Positions 32,779 to 42,259 are shown, numbered from the stretch's first letter. The stretch is 64,000 nucleotides of DNA from Pseudoalteromonas sp049257235 (GCF_049257235.1 NZ_JBMMUF010000011.1:37666-101665); one strand, 5' to 3'. Notes: generated by a model from the sequence alone, not told the origin. Translations and numbers: made by a program.

Positions 32779-32846
32779 TTACTGGCACATAGATGTGCTG
32801 CAATAAATTTTGTTTAACAAATAAACTAAACACGGGAAACGACAAC

Positions 32847-35800
32847 ATGAAAATGCAACTTAGGAAAACGGCCATCTCTGTCGCTATCGCTGCGACTATG
32901 GGTGTATCCGCTGGTGCTTTCGCAAACGAGACGTCATCGTCAATCAAAGGTCAAATCACAGGTCCTAGTGGCAACCCTGCTGCTGGTACAGTGATCACCA
33001 TCATCCACTTACCTACTGGGTCAACAAAAACAGCGGTAGTGAACGATGCAGGTTACTTCAGTGCAAAAGGCCTACGCGTAGGTGGTCCTTACAACGTAAT
33101 CATTGACTCGGACAAATTCGAAGACCAACTGGTAGAGAACGTATCTCTTTCTCTTGGTAAAGAATATCCAGTGAACGTTCAACTACAAGCGAAAAGTGAC
33201 ATCGAGCAAATCGTTGTTACTGGCCGTACAATCAGTTCATTTTCAGGCGGCACGGGCCCTGCTTCTACCTTCACACAAGAAGACCTAGAAACTGCTCCTG
33301 CTATTAACCGCGACCTTAAAGACATCGTTCGTATCGACCCGCGTGTTTATATTGATGATAGCCGTGATGCAATTCACTGTGGTGGTGCAAACCCACGCTT
33401 TAACAGCTTAACGCTTGACGGCGTGCGCATGAACGACAACTTCGGTCTGAACTCAAACGGTTACCCTACCGTGCGTCAGCCGTTCTCATTCGATGCGATT
33501 GAGCAAGTTGCTGTTGAAATGGCACCGTTTGATGTTCAATACGGTGGTTTCACCGCGTGTAACATCAATGCCGTATCAAAGTCTGGTACCAACGAAATCC
33601 ACGGTGGTCTTTTCTATGACTACACCAACGATTCAATGAAAGGTGACAGCATCGGCGATATCGATGGCAAAATCGATAACGGTGATTACACAGAAAAACG
33701 TTATGGCTTTAACGTTGGTCTTCCGCTAATCAAAGATAACCTATTCCTTTTCACGTCGTATGAAAAGTTAGAAGGTGTACAACAGTTTAACTATGGTCCT
33801 CTTGATAATGGTTCAATTTCACAAGCTGAAATCGACCGTATCCGTCAAATCACAAGCACTGTGTATGGCTATGACCTTGGTGGTACGCCAGGAAGCATGC
33901 CAGTTGAAGATGAAAAGCTACTTATTAAGTTAGACTGGAACATCAATGAAGATCACCGTGCTAACCTTGTATATAACTACAACGACGGTTTTGCATTATC
34001 ACAGTCAGACGCTGATAACGATGAGCTAGCATTCTCAAGCCACTTCTATGAGCGTGGTGCTGAGTTCACATCAATTGTGGGTGCATTATACTCAGATTGG
34101 AATGACAGCTTCTCAACAGAAATTCGTGTTGGTAAGTCAGAACTAGACGCTCGTCAAAATGCACTTGATTCAGCAAGCAGCTTTGGTGAGTTCCAAATCA
34201 ATGTTGGTGGTAACACCGTATACATTGGTCCTGATGATTCTCGCCACTCAAACGACCTAGATTGGGATAACTTCACGGTTAAGCTAGCGGGTACATATTA
34301 CCTAGATCAGCACACTATCTCAGCGGGCTACGAATATGAAGACCTGAATGTATTCAACCTGTTTGTACAGCACACACAAGGTGAATTCCGTTTTGGTTCT
34401 ATCGATGACTATGAGCAAGGTCTAGCATCACGCGTTTATTACAACAACGCAGCGGGTACCAACAACCCGAACGATTTAGCAGCGAGCTTCTCATACCAAC
34501 TTCATACTTTCTATATCCAAGATGAGTATGCATTCTCTGATATCGACGCGACGTTAATGTTTGGTCTTCGTTACGACAAGTACACCAGTGACGATTACCC
34601 TAACTACAATGCTCAGTTTGCAAACCGATACGGTTTCTCTAACCAACAAAACCTAGACGGTATTGACCTTCTTCAACCACGCGTTGGCTTCAACTGGTTC
34701 GTAGATGAAGCGCTTGAAGTGCGCGCTGGCTTTGGTCTTTACTCAGGCGGTAACCCAAATGTGTGGGTATCAAATGCATACCAAAACGATGGTGTGACGC
34801 AAATCGGTCTTCAAGAGCGTGGCGTAAACCTATTTGATATTGCCTACACCAACGGTGGCACACCAGGTTATGAAATTCCACAAAGCATGTTTGACGAGAT
34901 CCAAAATACACCAGCTGGTGAAGGTGATGCGGCTGTAAACGTGGTAGATCCTAACTTTGAAATTCCATCAGAGTGGAAGTATTCAATCGGTGCAACATAC
35001 ACGTTCGAAAATGACTATGTGTTAAACCTAGATGTACTTCATACTCAGAAAAAAGATTCAGCAATCATTCGTGATATCGCGTTACGTGAAAGCGGTGAAA
35101 CAACCTTTGATGGTCGCCCTATCATTGAGAGCATCGAAGGCCGTAGTAACGAATACATGCTAACTAACGTAATGGGTAATGACGGTGTAGCCACTGTACT
35201 ATCTGCAGCACTGAGCAAGAAGTTCGACAACGGCGTTGATTTCATGGTTGCGTACTCGTACACAGATAACGAAGACGTGAGCCCAATGACAAGCTCTGTA
35301 GCGGGTTCAAACTACGGTAACCTTGCAACAACTAACCCAGTTAACCCAGGTAAAGGGACGTCAGATTACGAAGTTCCACACCGCTTTGTATTCCAACTAG
35401 GTTATACGCACGACTTCTTCGACGGTTATTCAACGCGCTTTAACCTTCTAGGCCAAGCAAGCGATGGCTTACCGTACAGCTACACATATAGCCGTGCTGA
35501 CAGCGAGTTTGGTGATTCAAACTGGAATGGCAGCCGCCAATTGCTATATGTTCCATTAGCAAACGATGCAAATGTCATTTACGACATGCCTGCTGATGAG
35601 CTTGCTGCATTTAATAACTTTATTGAAGAAGAGAACCTGACTCGTGGTGCTATTACAGCGCGTAACAGTGAAAGTGCAGAATGGTTCGTTAAGTTCGATC
35701 TGAAAATCTCGCAAGAACTGCCTGGCTTTATGGAAGGCCACAAAGGTGAAGCGTTCTTCGTAATTGACAACCTAACTAATCTTCTTAACGATGATTGGGG

Positions 35801-35966
35801 TACATACAAGAAAGGCTCATTCGTTGGTAACCGCATGGTAGACATGTACATCGACGATCAGGGCCGCTATGTATACACTGGCTTCAACGATGGTAACCAA
35901 GAGACATCTGTACAACGCGACGCTTCTCTTTGGGAAATGCGCGTAGGTGTACGCTACACATTCTAA
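32847..35966 (+). CDS. Oar-like TonB-dependent outer-membrane receptor
   Basis: A 1039-residue outer-membrane protein. After the signal peptide (about residues 1-28) comes a carboxypeptidase-regulatory-like domain (SSIKGQITGPSGNPAAGTVI to about residue 113), then a TonB box-like DIEQIVVTGR, the plug domain (GTGPASTFTQEDLETAPAINRD, SLTLDGVRMNDNFG, NINAVSKSGTNEIHGGLFYD) and a long beta-barrel ending in MRVGVRYTF, the terminal Phe typical for barrel insertion. Oar-like proteins take up or process large substrates; the substrate is not known. It is preceded by GGGAA at the start codon and followed by a strong terminator. It may share a transcript with the S1/P1 nuclease. Confidence 0.93.
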   Translation: MKMQLRKTAISVAIAATMGVSAGAFANETSSSIKGQITGPSGNPAAGTVITIIHLPTGSTKTAVVNDAGYFSAKGLRVGGPYNVIIDSDKFEDQLVENVSLSLGKEYPVNVQLQAKSDIEQIVVTGRTISSFSGGTGPASTFTQEDLETAPAINRDLKDIVRIDPRVYIDDSRDAIHCGGANPRFNSLTLDGVRMNDNFGLNSNGYPTVRQPFSFDAIEQVAVEMAPFDVQYGGFTACNINAVSKSGTNEIHGGLFYDYTNDSMKGDSIGDIDGKIDNGDYTEKRYGFNVGLPLIKDNLFLFTSYEKLEGVQQFNYGPLDNGSISQAEIDRIRQITSTVYGYDLGGTPGSMPVEDEKLLIKLDWNINEDHRANLVYNYNDGFALSQSDADNDELAFSSHFYERGAEFTSIVGALYSDWNDSFSTEIRVGKSELDARQNALDSASSFGEFQINVGGNTVYIGPDDSRHSNDLDWDNFTVKLAGTYYLDQHTISAGYEYEDLNVFNLFVQHTQGEFRFGSIDDYEQGLASRVYYNNAAGTNNPNDLAASFSYQLHTFYIQDEYAFSDIDATLMFGLRYDKYTSDDYPNYNAQFANRYGFSNQQNLDGIDLLQPRVGFNWFVDEALEVRAGFGLYSGGNPNVWVSNAYQNDGVTQIGLQERGVNLFDIAYTNGGTPGYEIPQSMFDEIQNTPAGEGDAAVNVVDPNFEIPSEWKYSIGATYTFENDYVLNLDVLHTQKKDSAIIRDIALRESGETTFDGRPIIESIEGRSNEYMLTNVMGNDGVATVLSAALSKKFDNGVDFMVAYSYTDNEDVSPMTSSVAGSNYGNLATTNPVNPGKGTSDYEVPHRFVFQLGYTHDFFDGYSTRFNLLGQASDGLPYSYTYSRADSEFGDSNWNGSRQLLYVPLANDANVIYDMPADELAAFNNFIEEENLTRGAITARNSESAEWFVKFDLKISQELPGFMEGHKGEAFFVIDNLTNLLNDDWGTYKKGSFVGNRMVDMYIDDQGRYVYTGFNDGNQETSVQRDASLWEMRVGVRYTF

Positions 35967-35998
35967 TGGTGTGAACAACCTATTTGAATAAACACGTC

Positions 35999-36028
35999 AA
36001 AGCCCATCCCTACTGATGGGCTTTTTTT
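35999..36028. terminator. Bidirectional terminator of the Oar-like receptor and the MarR gene
   Basis: AAAGCCCATC-CCTACT-GATGGGCTTT with a T run on the plus side. The stop codon of the MarR gene (36010) lies inside the loop and stem, so that gene ends within the hairpin. Confidence 0.9.
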
Positions 36029-36459
36029 ATTTCCTCTGATTTACTTTCTAACTTTGACAAACATCGTATTAATAACGAAATTTCATCGTCGTTAAATTCC
36101 TCAAGTAACACTTTTTGCCAGTGCATTGCCACAGGCACTAAAGCATCAAATTGTTGTTTTCCTGTTGAGGTTAAACGCACCTGCTTGGCTCGCTTATCCG
36201 CGGCACACGGCTCAATTTTAAGCCACCCCATATTTTGTAGTTCGCTAATTGCTCTTGATGCCGTTGATTTATCAAGCATAGCCAAGTCACACAACTGCTT
36301 TGAGGTGAGCGTCGTATTCGCTTGCACGAGATGACAGACCACACGCCACTGGGGGTTCGTTAATTTATTCTGATACACATCAGCGAACGCCTCACTCACT
36401 TTCGCTCCAGTCAATGTCATTAAGTAAGGGATAAACGTCTCTAGGTTAAAAGTTGCCAT
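36010..36459 (-). CDS. MarR-family transcriptional regulator of homogentisate genes (probable)
   Basis: A 149-residue MarR-family winged-helix repressor. The DNA-binding block reads LTSKQLCDLAMLDKSTASRAISELQNMGWL and is followed by the wing ADKRAKQVRLTSTGKQQ, both standard. The start is ATG at 36459 (MATFNLETF), as a further in-frame extension to 36504 lacks RBS support. It is divergent from hmgA, and the intergenic region contains an 18-base palindrome at 36512-36529, so autorepression and control of hmgA-maiA by an aromatic pathway intermediate are likely. The effector is not known. Confidence 0.88.
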   Translation of the reverse strand: MATFNLETFIPYLMTLTGAKVSEAFADVYQNKLTNPQWRVVCHLVQANTTLTSKQLCDLAMLDKSTASRAISELQNMGWLKIEPCAADKRAKQVRLTSTGKQQFDALVPVAMHWQKVLLEEFNDDEISLLIRCLSKLESKSEEIKKAHQ

Positions 36460-36511
36460 AGCTTTACTTGTAAATAATCTCTTACAGCGGTGAACAAACA
36501 CCATTTGAATT

Positions 36512-36529
36512 TACTCTCACATGAGAGTA
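36512..36529. promoter_or_regulatory. Palindromic operator, probable MarR binding site
   Basis: TACTCTCA-CA-TGAGAGTA, eight-base perfect arms, 52 bases upstream of the MarR start and 31 bases before hmgA. Its size and spacing fit a MarR dimer and it lies in the only gap between the two promoters. Confidence 0.65.
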
Positions 36530-36560
36530 TCTTCTATCACAATACAATAGGAGCATCGCT

Positions 36561-37862
36561 ATGAGCAACCAACAATTACAATATATGACTGGCTTTGGTA
36601 ACGAATTTGAAACCGAAGCACTTGAAAATGCGCTACCTATCGGCCAATTTAGCCCACAAAAAGTAAATTACGGCCTATACGCTGAACAATTCTCTAGCAC
36701 CGCATTCACCGCGCCACGTGCTGATAACCGCCGTACGTGGCTTTATCGTATTCGCCCTTCAGTAATACAAGGCGATTATGAGTTGATGGATAACGGCTTA
36801 CTACGCACCGCTCCTATTACCGAAGTACCGACGCCGCCAACTATGCTGCGTTGGAACCCCGTTGCTATCCCAGAGCAAGCCACTGATTTTATTGACGGTC
36901 TTGTTACCATGGCTGCAAATGGCAGTGCCAACGGTCAATCTGGTATTGGTATTCACATTTACGTGGCCAACCAATCGATGCACGGGCGCTATTTTTATAA
37001 CGCCGACGGTGAAATGCTGTTTGTACCGCAACAAGGTCGCCTGCGCTTAAAAACCGAATGCGGCGTTTTGGAGATTGAAGCGGGAGAAATTGCTGTTATT
37101 CCTCGTGGCATGAAGTTCAGCGTTGAACTCCCTGATGGCCCAGTTCGTGGTTATATCTGTGAAAACTACGGGAACCCTTACATTCTGCCAGAGCGTGGCC
37201 CTGTAGGTGCGAATGGTTACGCGAATGATCGCGATTTCCAATATCCAGTAGCCTGCTACGAAGACATCGAGGGCGACTTCGAGCTAGTAGCTAAATTCAG
37301 CGGTCAATTGTATCGTGCAGATATCAAACACTCACCACTGGACGTTGTTGCATGGACAGGTAACAGTGCGCCATACAAATATGATTTAGCGCGCTTTAAC
37401 GTAATGAATACAGTGAGCTACGATCATCCAGATCCCTCTATTTTCACTGTCCTGACATCGCCATCAGGTACACCGGGGGTCGCTAACGTTGATTTCGTTA
37501 TCTTCCCAGAGCGTTGGATGGTTGCCGAACATACTTTCCGCCCACCATACTATCACCGTAATATCATGAGTGAGTTTATGGGCCTTATCAAAGGTGTGTA
37601 TGATGCAAAAGAAGCGGGCTTCGTGCCGGGTGGCTCAAGTTTGCATAACTGCATGTCACCTCATGGCCCAGAAGCTGATGTATTTGAAAAAGCCAGTAAC
37701 GCCGAGCTTGAACCACAGCGTTATGAAAATACGCTAGCATTTATGTTTGAGTCACGTTACATCATTGCGCCAACCAAGTACGCATTGGAAGGGCAAGAGC
37801 GCCAAGGCAACTATCTAGATTGCTGGAATGGCATTAAGAAACACTTTAATGGACAAAAATAA
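36561..37862 (+). CDS. hmgA: Homogentisate 1,2-dioxygenase
   Basis: A 433-residue non-haem iron dioxygenase that opens homogentisate to maleylacetoacetate in tyrosine degradation. It shows the family opening MTGFGNEFETEALENALP..QNSPQ-type block (here PIGQFSPQKVNYGLYAEQFS), YICENYGNPYILPERGPVG, and the iron-site segments PPYYHRNIMSEFMGLIKG and PGGSSLHNCMSPHGPE, with His and Glu ligands. The ATG at 36561 has AGGAGCATCGCT upstream. It overlaps maiA by one base (TAATG). Loss of the gene would lead to pyomelanin, which is a known family phenotype. Confidence 0.97.
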   Translation: MSNQQLQYMTGFGNEFETEALENALPIGQFSPQKVNYGLYAEQFSSTAFTAPRADNRRTWLYRIRPSVIQGDYELMDNGLLRTAPITEVPTPPTMLRWNPVAIPEQATDFIDGLVTMAANGSANGQSGIGIHIYVANQSMHGRYFYNADGEMLFVPQQGRLRLKTECGVLEIEAGEIAVIPRGMKFSVELPDGPVRGYICENYGNPYILPERGPVGANGYANDRDFQYPVACYEDIEGDFELVAKFSGQLYRADIKHSPLDVVAWTGNSAPYKYDLARFNVMNTVSYDHPDPSIFTVLTSPSGTPGVANVDFVIFPERWMVAEHTFRPPYYHRNIMSEFMGLIKGVYDAKEAGFVPGGSSLHNCMSPHGPEADVFEKASNAELEPQRYENTLAFMFESRYIIAPTKYALEGQERQGNYLDCWNGIKKHFNGQK

Positions 37863-38488
37863 TGAAGTTATATAGCTATTTTCGCTCATCAGCAGCATAC
37901 CGTGTGCGTATTGCGCTGAACCTAAAAGAGCTTGAGCATGACATTGTGCCGGTCAACCTATTAAAGTCAGAACAACAAGGTGATGATTACCTGCAAAAAA
38001 ATGTTCAGGGCTTACTACCTGCACTGGAGACTGAAGAAGGCGTGCTGGGACAGTCTTTGGCTATCCTTGAATGGCTCGATGAAACAACGGATCACGCTCC
38101 TCTAATAAGTGGTAATGCGTGGCAAAAGGCACAGATCCGCAACCTTGCATACGCTATTGCTGTTGATATTCACCCACTTAATAATTTACGTGTGCTGAAG
38201 TATTTGACCAATGAACTACAGGTCACAGAGGAACAAAAAACAACGTGGTATCAAGATTGGATCACCACAGGGTTTGATAAAGTAGAGAAAATGCTCGGTG
38301 ATGGACCATTTTGCTTCGGTGATACACCGACACTGGCAGATGTGTGCTTAATACCTCAGGTATATAATGCCCTGCGTTTTAAAACGCCAATGGAAAATTA
38401 CCCGAAAATCATGGCAATCTATACCCATTGTAATACCCTTAAAGCATTTAGTGACGCTGCTCCAGAGCAGCAAATAGATGCACAATAA
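37862..38488 (+). CDS. maiA: Maleylacetoacetate isomerase (zeta-class GST fold)
   Basis: A 208-residue glutathione S-transferase of zeta type which isomerises maleylacetoacetate to fumarylacetoacetate. The N-terminal thioredoxin-like domain opens with MKLYSYFRSSAAYRVRIALNL, where the Ser-rich motif binds glutathione, and the C-terminal helical domain has FCFGDTPTLADVCLIPQVYNA. It is joined to hmgA by a one-base overlap. The next enzyme, fumarylacetoacetase, is not encoded in the window and must be elsewhere. Confidence 0.95.
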   Translation: MKLYSYFRSSAAYRVRIALNLKELEHDIVPVNLLKSEQQGDDYLQKNVQGLLPALETEEGVLGQSLAILEWLDETTDHAPLISGNAWQKAQIRNLAYAIAVDIHPLNNLRVLKYLTNELQVTEEQKTTWYQDWITTGFDKVEKMLGDGPFCFGDTPTLADVCLIPQVYNALRFKTPMENYPKIMAIYTHCNTLKAFSDAAPEQQIDAQ

Positions 38489-38496
38489 GGTATATA

Positions 38497-38796
38497 ATGC
38501 GCAACAAAATGCTGCTTGGACTTGCTCTGCTAACTTCTTTGCAGGTCCATGCTAATAACAGCAATAAAAGCGAGCACTTAATTGTCGGCGTCAGTCCTGC
38601 AACAAGTGCTGCGCATCTGTGTTGGTATAACGAGCAGCGTTTCAGTGAAGGCGCTATCATAGAGATGCATAAAACTGCCAAAATCTGTGCCCTCAAGCAC
38701 CCTAACCAAGCCAATGGCCCTCTAATGTGGCGTTCGCTCGATGCCAAAGGCCAGCCCATCTACCCCGAACTAAAAAGCAAAATCCAAGTACGCTAG
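38497..38796 (+). CDS. Small secreted DUF1496-type protein
   Basis: A 99-residue exported protein. The signal peptide is MRNKMLLGLALLTSLQVHA and the mature part contains HLCWYNEQRFSEGAIIEMHKTAKICAL, a pattern I recognise as DUF1496 (C-W-Y-N...S-x-G-A). Two cysteines about 25 residues apart probably form a disulfide bond. The ATG at 38497 follows AAGG and lies eight bases after maiA, so it can be read through from hmgA-maiA; a functional link is not evident. Confidence 0.75.
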   Translation: MRNKMLLGLALLTSLQVHANNSNKSEHLIVGVSPATSAAHLCWYNEQRFSEGAIIEMHKTAKICALKHPNQANGPLMWRSLDAKGQPIYPELKSKIQVR

Positions 38797-38814
38797 GGCG
38801 TGTTGACCTAGGGT

Positions 38815-40437
38815 TTAATTAACACTAGGTACCATCACCTTGAGCGACATAGGTTGAATCTCGATATCTAGCTCATTGGCGTGGCGTATTTCACCATCAA
38901 TCACATAGTCAATGCCATCTTCGCAACCAATGGTCACGTGTTTAGCATTGGTATGATGCACGTTCACATCAAGCTGGGTTTGGGTCACGCTATTGAATGC
39001 CAGCTCTGCTATGCTCAACACATTAACACTCGAGTCCTTCGCAGGTTCTAGCCAGTTAACATCTAATAAACCATCATCGTGCTCAGGTTGCCCTCGCCCT
39101 TGGGCGAGCAAGGTGAATGCAGGAGCTGCATTAGCGACAATCATACTGTTGGTATGAATTGTCTGTGGCGGCACTTCATCCATTTTGAGCACGTAATCTT
39201 TGGCTTTGTGTTCACTCAAGGCCTGCCAAAATCCCTGTAAATAGGCAAACTGACCGCTGTTATTTTTAGCTTCACGATGAGCGGATTCAATCATTTTGTG
39301 TTCAAAGCCAATGCCAACAAGCAGCAACACGAGTTCATCGTTACAACGTGCTGTATCTATCGCTTTAGCATCACCACTGATAAGTACATCCAGCGCTTTA
39401 GTCACACCAAATGCTTTGGTTTCTATTCCCATTAACACGTGCGCCAACGCGTTGGCAGTGCCAAGAGGTATAATCCCAAGAACCACCTCAGTGTCACAGG
39501 TGACCGATGCAACCTCGGCGATAGTGCCATCGCCACCGCAGGCGATAATCATATCGGGGTGCTCAGCCATGGCTTCGCGAGCCAATACTTTGCCGTCTTT
39601 ATCTTCGCTGGTGACTTTAACAGACATGTCAAAATAGCCGTTAAGACGAGACATAATTTCGTGCTTTTTGTCATTCCACTGTTGGCGTCCAGACACGGGG
39701 TTAGCAATCAAGCATACGCGGTTGCGCACCACCAGCTCGCCTCGCTTGTGCATTTTCTTAAGGGCCTTTAATTGGAAGCGGTTTAAACTCGCCGTTTCTC
39801 GGGTTTCTTGGATACGATTAAGTATGTCTTCGACGTCGGCATTAGGGTCTTTCGCTAACAAATAAGCAGCCATCACCAACACCGAGCGCCCTCGCCCTAA
39901 TGCGCAGTGAACCACAACATTGCGATTACGCTTACGGTGATGGTGGATCCAATTAATCGCTTGGCGTAATTGCGCGCGGTTGGGGGCAGCATGATCAAGA
40001 ACGGGAATATTAAGATAGCTAATGTGCTCACCGAACACCGTCCAATCGAGGCCATCAAACTCACAGGTGGCATCTAATATAGCGGTGACGTTTTCATTTT
40101 TTAGGGTATCAACATCAGGCGGAAACAATCTACAGGCAAGAAATAAGCCGGGTTCAACCTCTTGAATTGGTGGCACTTTATCATTTTTTCTTTGCCATGC
40201 ATTATAAAGCTGAGCACCCAATAAAAAGGGTATGAACGCCCAACGTATGTACCAGGGAATTGTACCATTTTGACGTTTTCTGAAAATGCGCCCCGCATTA
40301 GCGATATACGCTAAGGACACCAAAAACAACGACAGTGCACTCCAATAAAAGAACAGTGCAAAATAGGGTGATTTCATCATCACTGCTGCAGCACATAACA
40401 CGACAGCAAGTACCAAGTATGCAATGGCGGCGTACAT
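38815..40437 (-). CDS. Fusion protein: membrane segments, dual-specificity phosphatase, diacylglycerol kinase-like domain
   Basis: A 540-residue protein with three parts. Residues 1-80 hold about three hydrophobic segments. Residues about 90-225 form a dual-specificity phosphatase domain with the CX5R active site as Cys178-Arg184 in VVHCALGRGRS. Residues about 238-540 are a YegS/DAGK-type lipid kinase domain with ANPVSGRQQW and GGDGT at 301-305, followed by GIIPLGTANALAHVL. The arrangement suggests a membrane enzyme that adds phosphate to a lipid and may remove phosphate from a lipid or phospholipid head group as well. Start ATG 40437 behind AAGGAG. The lipid substrate is unknown and the two activities have not been shown here. 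Confidence 0.88.
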   Translation of the reverse strand: MYAAIAYLVLAVVLCAAAVMMKSPYFALFFYWSALSLFLVSLAYIANAGRIFRKRQNGTIPWYIRWAFIPFLLGAQLYNAWQRKNDKVPPIQEVEPGLFLACRLFPPDVDTLKNENVTAILDATCEFDGLDWTVFGEHISYLNIPVLDHAAPNRAQLRQAINWIHHHRKRNRNVVVHCALGRGRSVLVMAAYLLAKDPNADVEDILNRIQETRETASLNRFQLKALKKMHKRGELVVRNRVCLIANPVSGRQQWNDKKHEIMSRLNGYFDMSVKVTSEDKDGKVLAREAMAEHPDMIIACGGDGTIAEVASVTCDTEVVLGIIPLGTANALAHVLMGIETKAFGVTKALDVLISGDAKAIDTARCNDELVLLLVGIGFEHKMIESAHREAKNNSGQFAYLQGFWQALSEHKAKDYVLKMDEVPPQTIHTNSMIVANAAPAFTLLAQGRGQPEHDDGLLDVNWLEPAKDSSVNVLSIAELAFNSVTQTQLDVNVHHTNAKHVTIGCEDGIDYVIDGEIRHANELDIEIQPMSLKVMVPSVN

Positions 40438-40609
40438 CTACCACTCCTTGTATGCGTTTATAATTATAATGCCCATCAACATGGTGTTGCGTTGAATCCC
40501 TGTGCACCTGCTTTTGCTGTTCAACGCGTTGATACAGCTCTATGCTTTAAGCTTAATACACTTTGGCCCGTTGTGTTATTTGCACATTAGCAAAAACACC
40601 CAGCAGTTT

Positions 40610-42259
40610 CTATTCACTGCGCAATGTGTAACTGACAATGAGGTCTTCAATCACACACGCATTGTTATTTGTGGATGTATTAAACATGGTTGTGGCCTCA
40701 CTTGCCTCTAGCGTAAAGTCCCACATTTTTCCTTGCCAATACTGTTGCGCTAGCGCTTTGTCTGTATTCGTTAGGCACATAGCTTGAGTAAGGCTTCTCA
40801 GTTTGCCATCGTACAAAATGTCATTAAATCGTGTATTGGGCAGCGTTTGCCCTTTTGCACTCACGCTTGGCTCTTGCGGAGTTTTTGCAAGTAAGCGCCA
40901 CTGGTTATCGGTGTATTGCAGTCTTACACCGGCAGGGTAGTAACTGTAGCTAAAGCGCTGAGTGTCCAACGGGGTGATTTTAACCACGCCAGATTTGCCA
41001 AGTACCGTGGCGATATTGCCGCGCTGTGAGGTAATAACAACCAAAGCGCTCGTTTCATCGACTCCATAACCCGAGCCCTGTCCCGTTTGGAGTAGTAAAT
41101 TATGAAGACGCAAGGTGCGATTGCGTTCACTAAAATGTGTATCAAGTACGCCATCGCTAAAACTGCCAAGACCACCACTTTGCACATAACTCAACGCTTC
41201 GAATCCGGCTAATGCACTTGGCGCGCTTTCTTTTTTCTGTGCATGCTCAGTGCTCAGCAGGACAATCGCATCGCCGCTGGTGATCATTGGTACCGGACCA
41301 TGGATGTTGTTGCCACCACTTTGCAGTGCTGTGCCCGCACTGGTACCCACGATCACAGGTGCTGTGCGTAATGCTTGCGTCCATGGGTAGGGCTGACCCT
41401 GTGAGTCAAATAATACTGTGAGCGCCCTACTTTGGTCCCCGCCATTAAATACCACAGCAGTCGCCGATGAAATGTGTGTTAAAAGCGCATCCACGCCCTG
41501 TTCGCACAGCGCCTGCTCTTGCGCCACTAAGTCAGGGTAAACACGCGCACGGTTGAATACTCCAGCGTTATTGCGAAACTCCTCTAAGCGCTCACAGTTA
41601 CCAACACTGATAGCCTGCACCAGAGCTGGGGTCAGCGCGAGCCACTCGCTGTCGATATCGTCAAAACTAAATAACTGCTGATAATAATCGGCACTCGCAT
41701 ATGGGTCTCGACTTGACGCGGTGATACTCACCACCTTTGCTTTACCCGATTGCTCTTTAGCAGCGAGTCGCACTGCATTGGCTACAAATGACAAAATATC
41801 TCTAGTGGCGTCACTTGCGGTTAAATCGCGAAAAACCTGCTCTTTGCTGTGTTTAGTGCGCGTATCTGTGTGCGCTACTTGCAATGAATCAAGCACATAA
41901 TCCTGAATTTCGATGTCAAGCAGTTGCGCCTTAGCATCTTGCGCAAACCATTTATCCACCAACGCTGAACGCGTTAACGCTTCGTTGCTTGGTATCGCCC
42001 TGAGCGCTGCTGCCAAGGCCTCTTTGTGCTGTGCAAATGCATCGGGCATTGCCCTTAACATGCGCTCAATAGCGTGTTCATCGAGTTGATATAGCGGTAA
42101 ATGAGGCGCATTGAGCGAAGGTGGCTCAGAGCAAAACTCAGGTGTAGATGATGAGCAAACCTTGAGAGCCCCACCGATAAGCACCTGAGTTTGCGCCTGT
42201 GCAGCCGCCCCCCATAAAGCGCAAACCATCAGCATTATTTGCGGTATAAATCTAACCAA
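40610..42259 (-). CDS. Secreted cyanophycinase-like S51 peptidase
   Basis: About 549 residues with an N-terminal signal peptide (MVRFIPQIMLMVCALWGAAAQAQ) and a class I glutamine-amidotransferase-like fold. The nucleophilic serine is in VIVGTSAGTALQSGG, preceded by VFNGGDQSR and followed by a segment with NIHGPVPMI. Cyanophycinases and extracellular S51 peptidases use this Ser-His-Glu set to remove aspartyl dipeptides. The N-terminal ~150 residues and the C-terminal ~150 residues lie outside the core domain. The start is uncertain: TTG at 42259 with AAGGGG, or ATG at 42235. The reverse neighbour is arginase. Confidence 0.82.
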   Translation of the reverse strand: MVRFIPQIMLMVCALWGAAAQAQTQVLIGGALKVCSSSTPEFCSEPPSLNAPHLPLYQLDEHAIERMLRAMPDAFAQHKEALAAALRAIPSNEALTRSALVDKWFAQDAKAQLLDIEIQDYVLDSLQVAHTDTRTKHSKEQVFRDLTASDATRDILSFVANAVRLAAKEQSGKAKVVSITASSRDPYASADYYQQLFSFDDIDSEWLALTPALVQAISVGNCERLEEFRNNAGVFNRARVYPDLVAQEQALCEQGVDALLTHISSATAVVFNGGDQSRALTVLFDSQGQPYPWTQALRTAPVIVGTSAGTALQSGGNNIHGPVPMITSGDAIVLLSTEHAQKKESAPSALAGFEALSYVQSGGLGSFSDGVLDTHFSERNRTLRLHNLLLQTGQGSGYGVDETSALVVITSQRGNIATVLGKSGVVKITPLDTQRFSYSYYPAGVRLQYTDNQWRLLAKTPQEPSVSAKGQTLPNTRFNDILYDGKLRSLTQAMCLTNTDKALAQQYWQGKMWDFTLEASEATTMFNTSTNNNACVIEDLIVSYTLRSE

